Shown piece after piece: positions 6,062-6,164 of a DNA stretch of 6,164 nt; within the stretch, counting starts at the first letter, position 1, and every line of letters begins with the position of its first letter. The stretch is taken from NCBI GenBank assembly GCA_020850915.1, contig JADZDV010000396.1, positions 1 to 6,164 of the forward strand, given 5' to 3'. Position numbers and translations under genes: made by a program. The notes under the pieces were generated by a model. That model saw only the letters and a list, made by a program, of their open reading frames with translations, did not search any database and was not told the origin of the DNA. Source of the stretch: Chloroflexota bacterium (GTDB taxonomy: Bacteria > Chloroflexota > UBA6077 > JADZDV01).

Positions 6062-6164
6062 TGTTGCACGCGGAAGGCGGTGTACAGCGCCATCGTGATC
6101 AGGTTGAAGAGGCAGAGCAGCACCACGACGACCTCGGTCTTCTGTTGGACGTGCTCCGCGGTCC

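Larger units (their letters stand above)
5892..6164. other. Upstream region without a firm gene; possible membrane-protein tail at the right edge
   Basis: This stretch holds the palindromes, the inverted repeat and the promoter candidate listed separately. At its right end, the minus-strand frame beginning at 6162 reads TAEHVQQKTE, then a hydrophobic run of about 20 residues (VVVVLLCLFNLITMALYTAF), then RVQQASRP. This looks like one membrane span flanked by polar residues, as if a gene from outside the window ended here. However, the frame has no stop until 5722, well inside the ThDP enzyme gene, and its later part is low-quality Arg/Ser/Pro/Cys-rich sequence crossing the control region. It may be a gene tail with a frameshift or a chance open frame. 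I do not call it as a gene. Confidence 0.3.

Noticed and set aside
5722..6126. Minus-strand open frame of 134 codons overlapping the start of the ThDP enzyme
   Set aside because: Only its first 20-30 residues look protein-like; the rest crosses the promoter region and overlaps a conserved gene by 170 bases. Kept only as a possible tail at the right edge.

Overview
This is a GC-rich bacterial window in which every supportable gene lies on the minus strand, so transcription runs from right to left. It reads as ordinary central-carbon metabolism plus one enzyme of uncertain substrate. Composition and protein style suit a high-GC bacterium, possibly Chloroflexota or a related GC-rich lineage. This is a low-confidence guess, because no rRNA or other phylogenetic marker is present.

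Layout in transcription order. (i) 6164-5892 is a 273-base stretch with no firm gene. It holds two adjacent perfect palindromes (6033-6048 and 6050-6061), a separate 6+3+6 inverted repeat (5967-5981) and an extended -10 promoter candidate (5935-5943). Its right edge has an open frame with one hydrophobic segment, possibly the tail of a gene outside the window. (ii) 5891-4266 encodes a complete 541-residue three-domain thiamine diphosphate (ThDP) enzyme of the acetolactate synthase/benzoylformate decarboxylase superfamily. Its substrate is not readable from sequence. (iii) 4208-4011 encodes a 65-residue protein with two predicted membrane spans. (iv) After a 164-base gap, 3846-958 encodes SucA, the E1 component of 2-oxoglutarate dehydrogenase, complete at 962 residues. 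(v) 968-1 encodes SucB, the dihydrolipoyl succinyltransferase E2 component. It starts at GTG inside the end of sucA and is cut off by the left edge of the window, so its catalytic C-terminus is missing.

SucA decarboxylates 2-oxoglutarate and passes the succinyl group to the lipoyl arm of SucB, which transfers it to CoA. The 11-base overlap between the two genes, with the sucB ribosome-binding site inside sucA, points to one transcript and coupled translation. The E3 gene (lpd) and succinyl-CoA synthetase genes are not in view. The ThDP enzyme and the small membrane gene are co-oriented upstream (57 and 164 base gaps). They could share a transcript with sucAB, but nothing here proves a functional link.

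I found no RNA gene, CRISPR array, insertion sequence or phage feature. The most interesting leads are the palindrome-rich control region, the unassigned ThDP enzyme and the small membrane protein.
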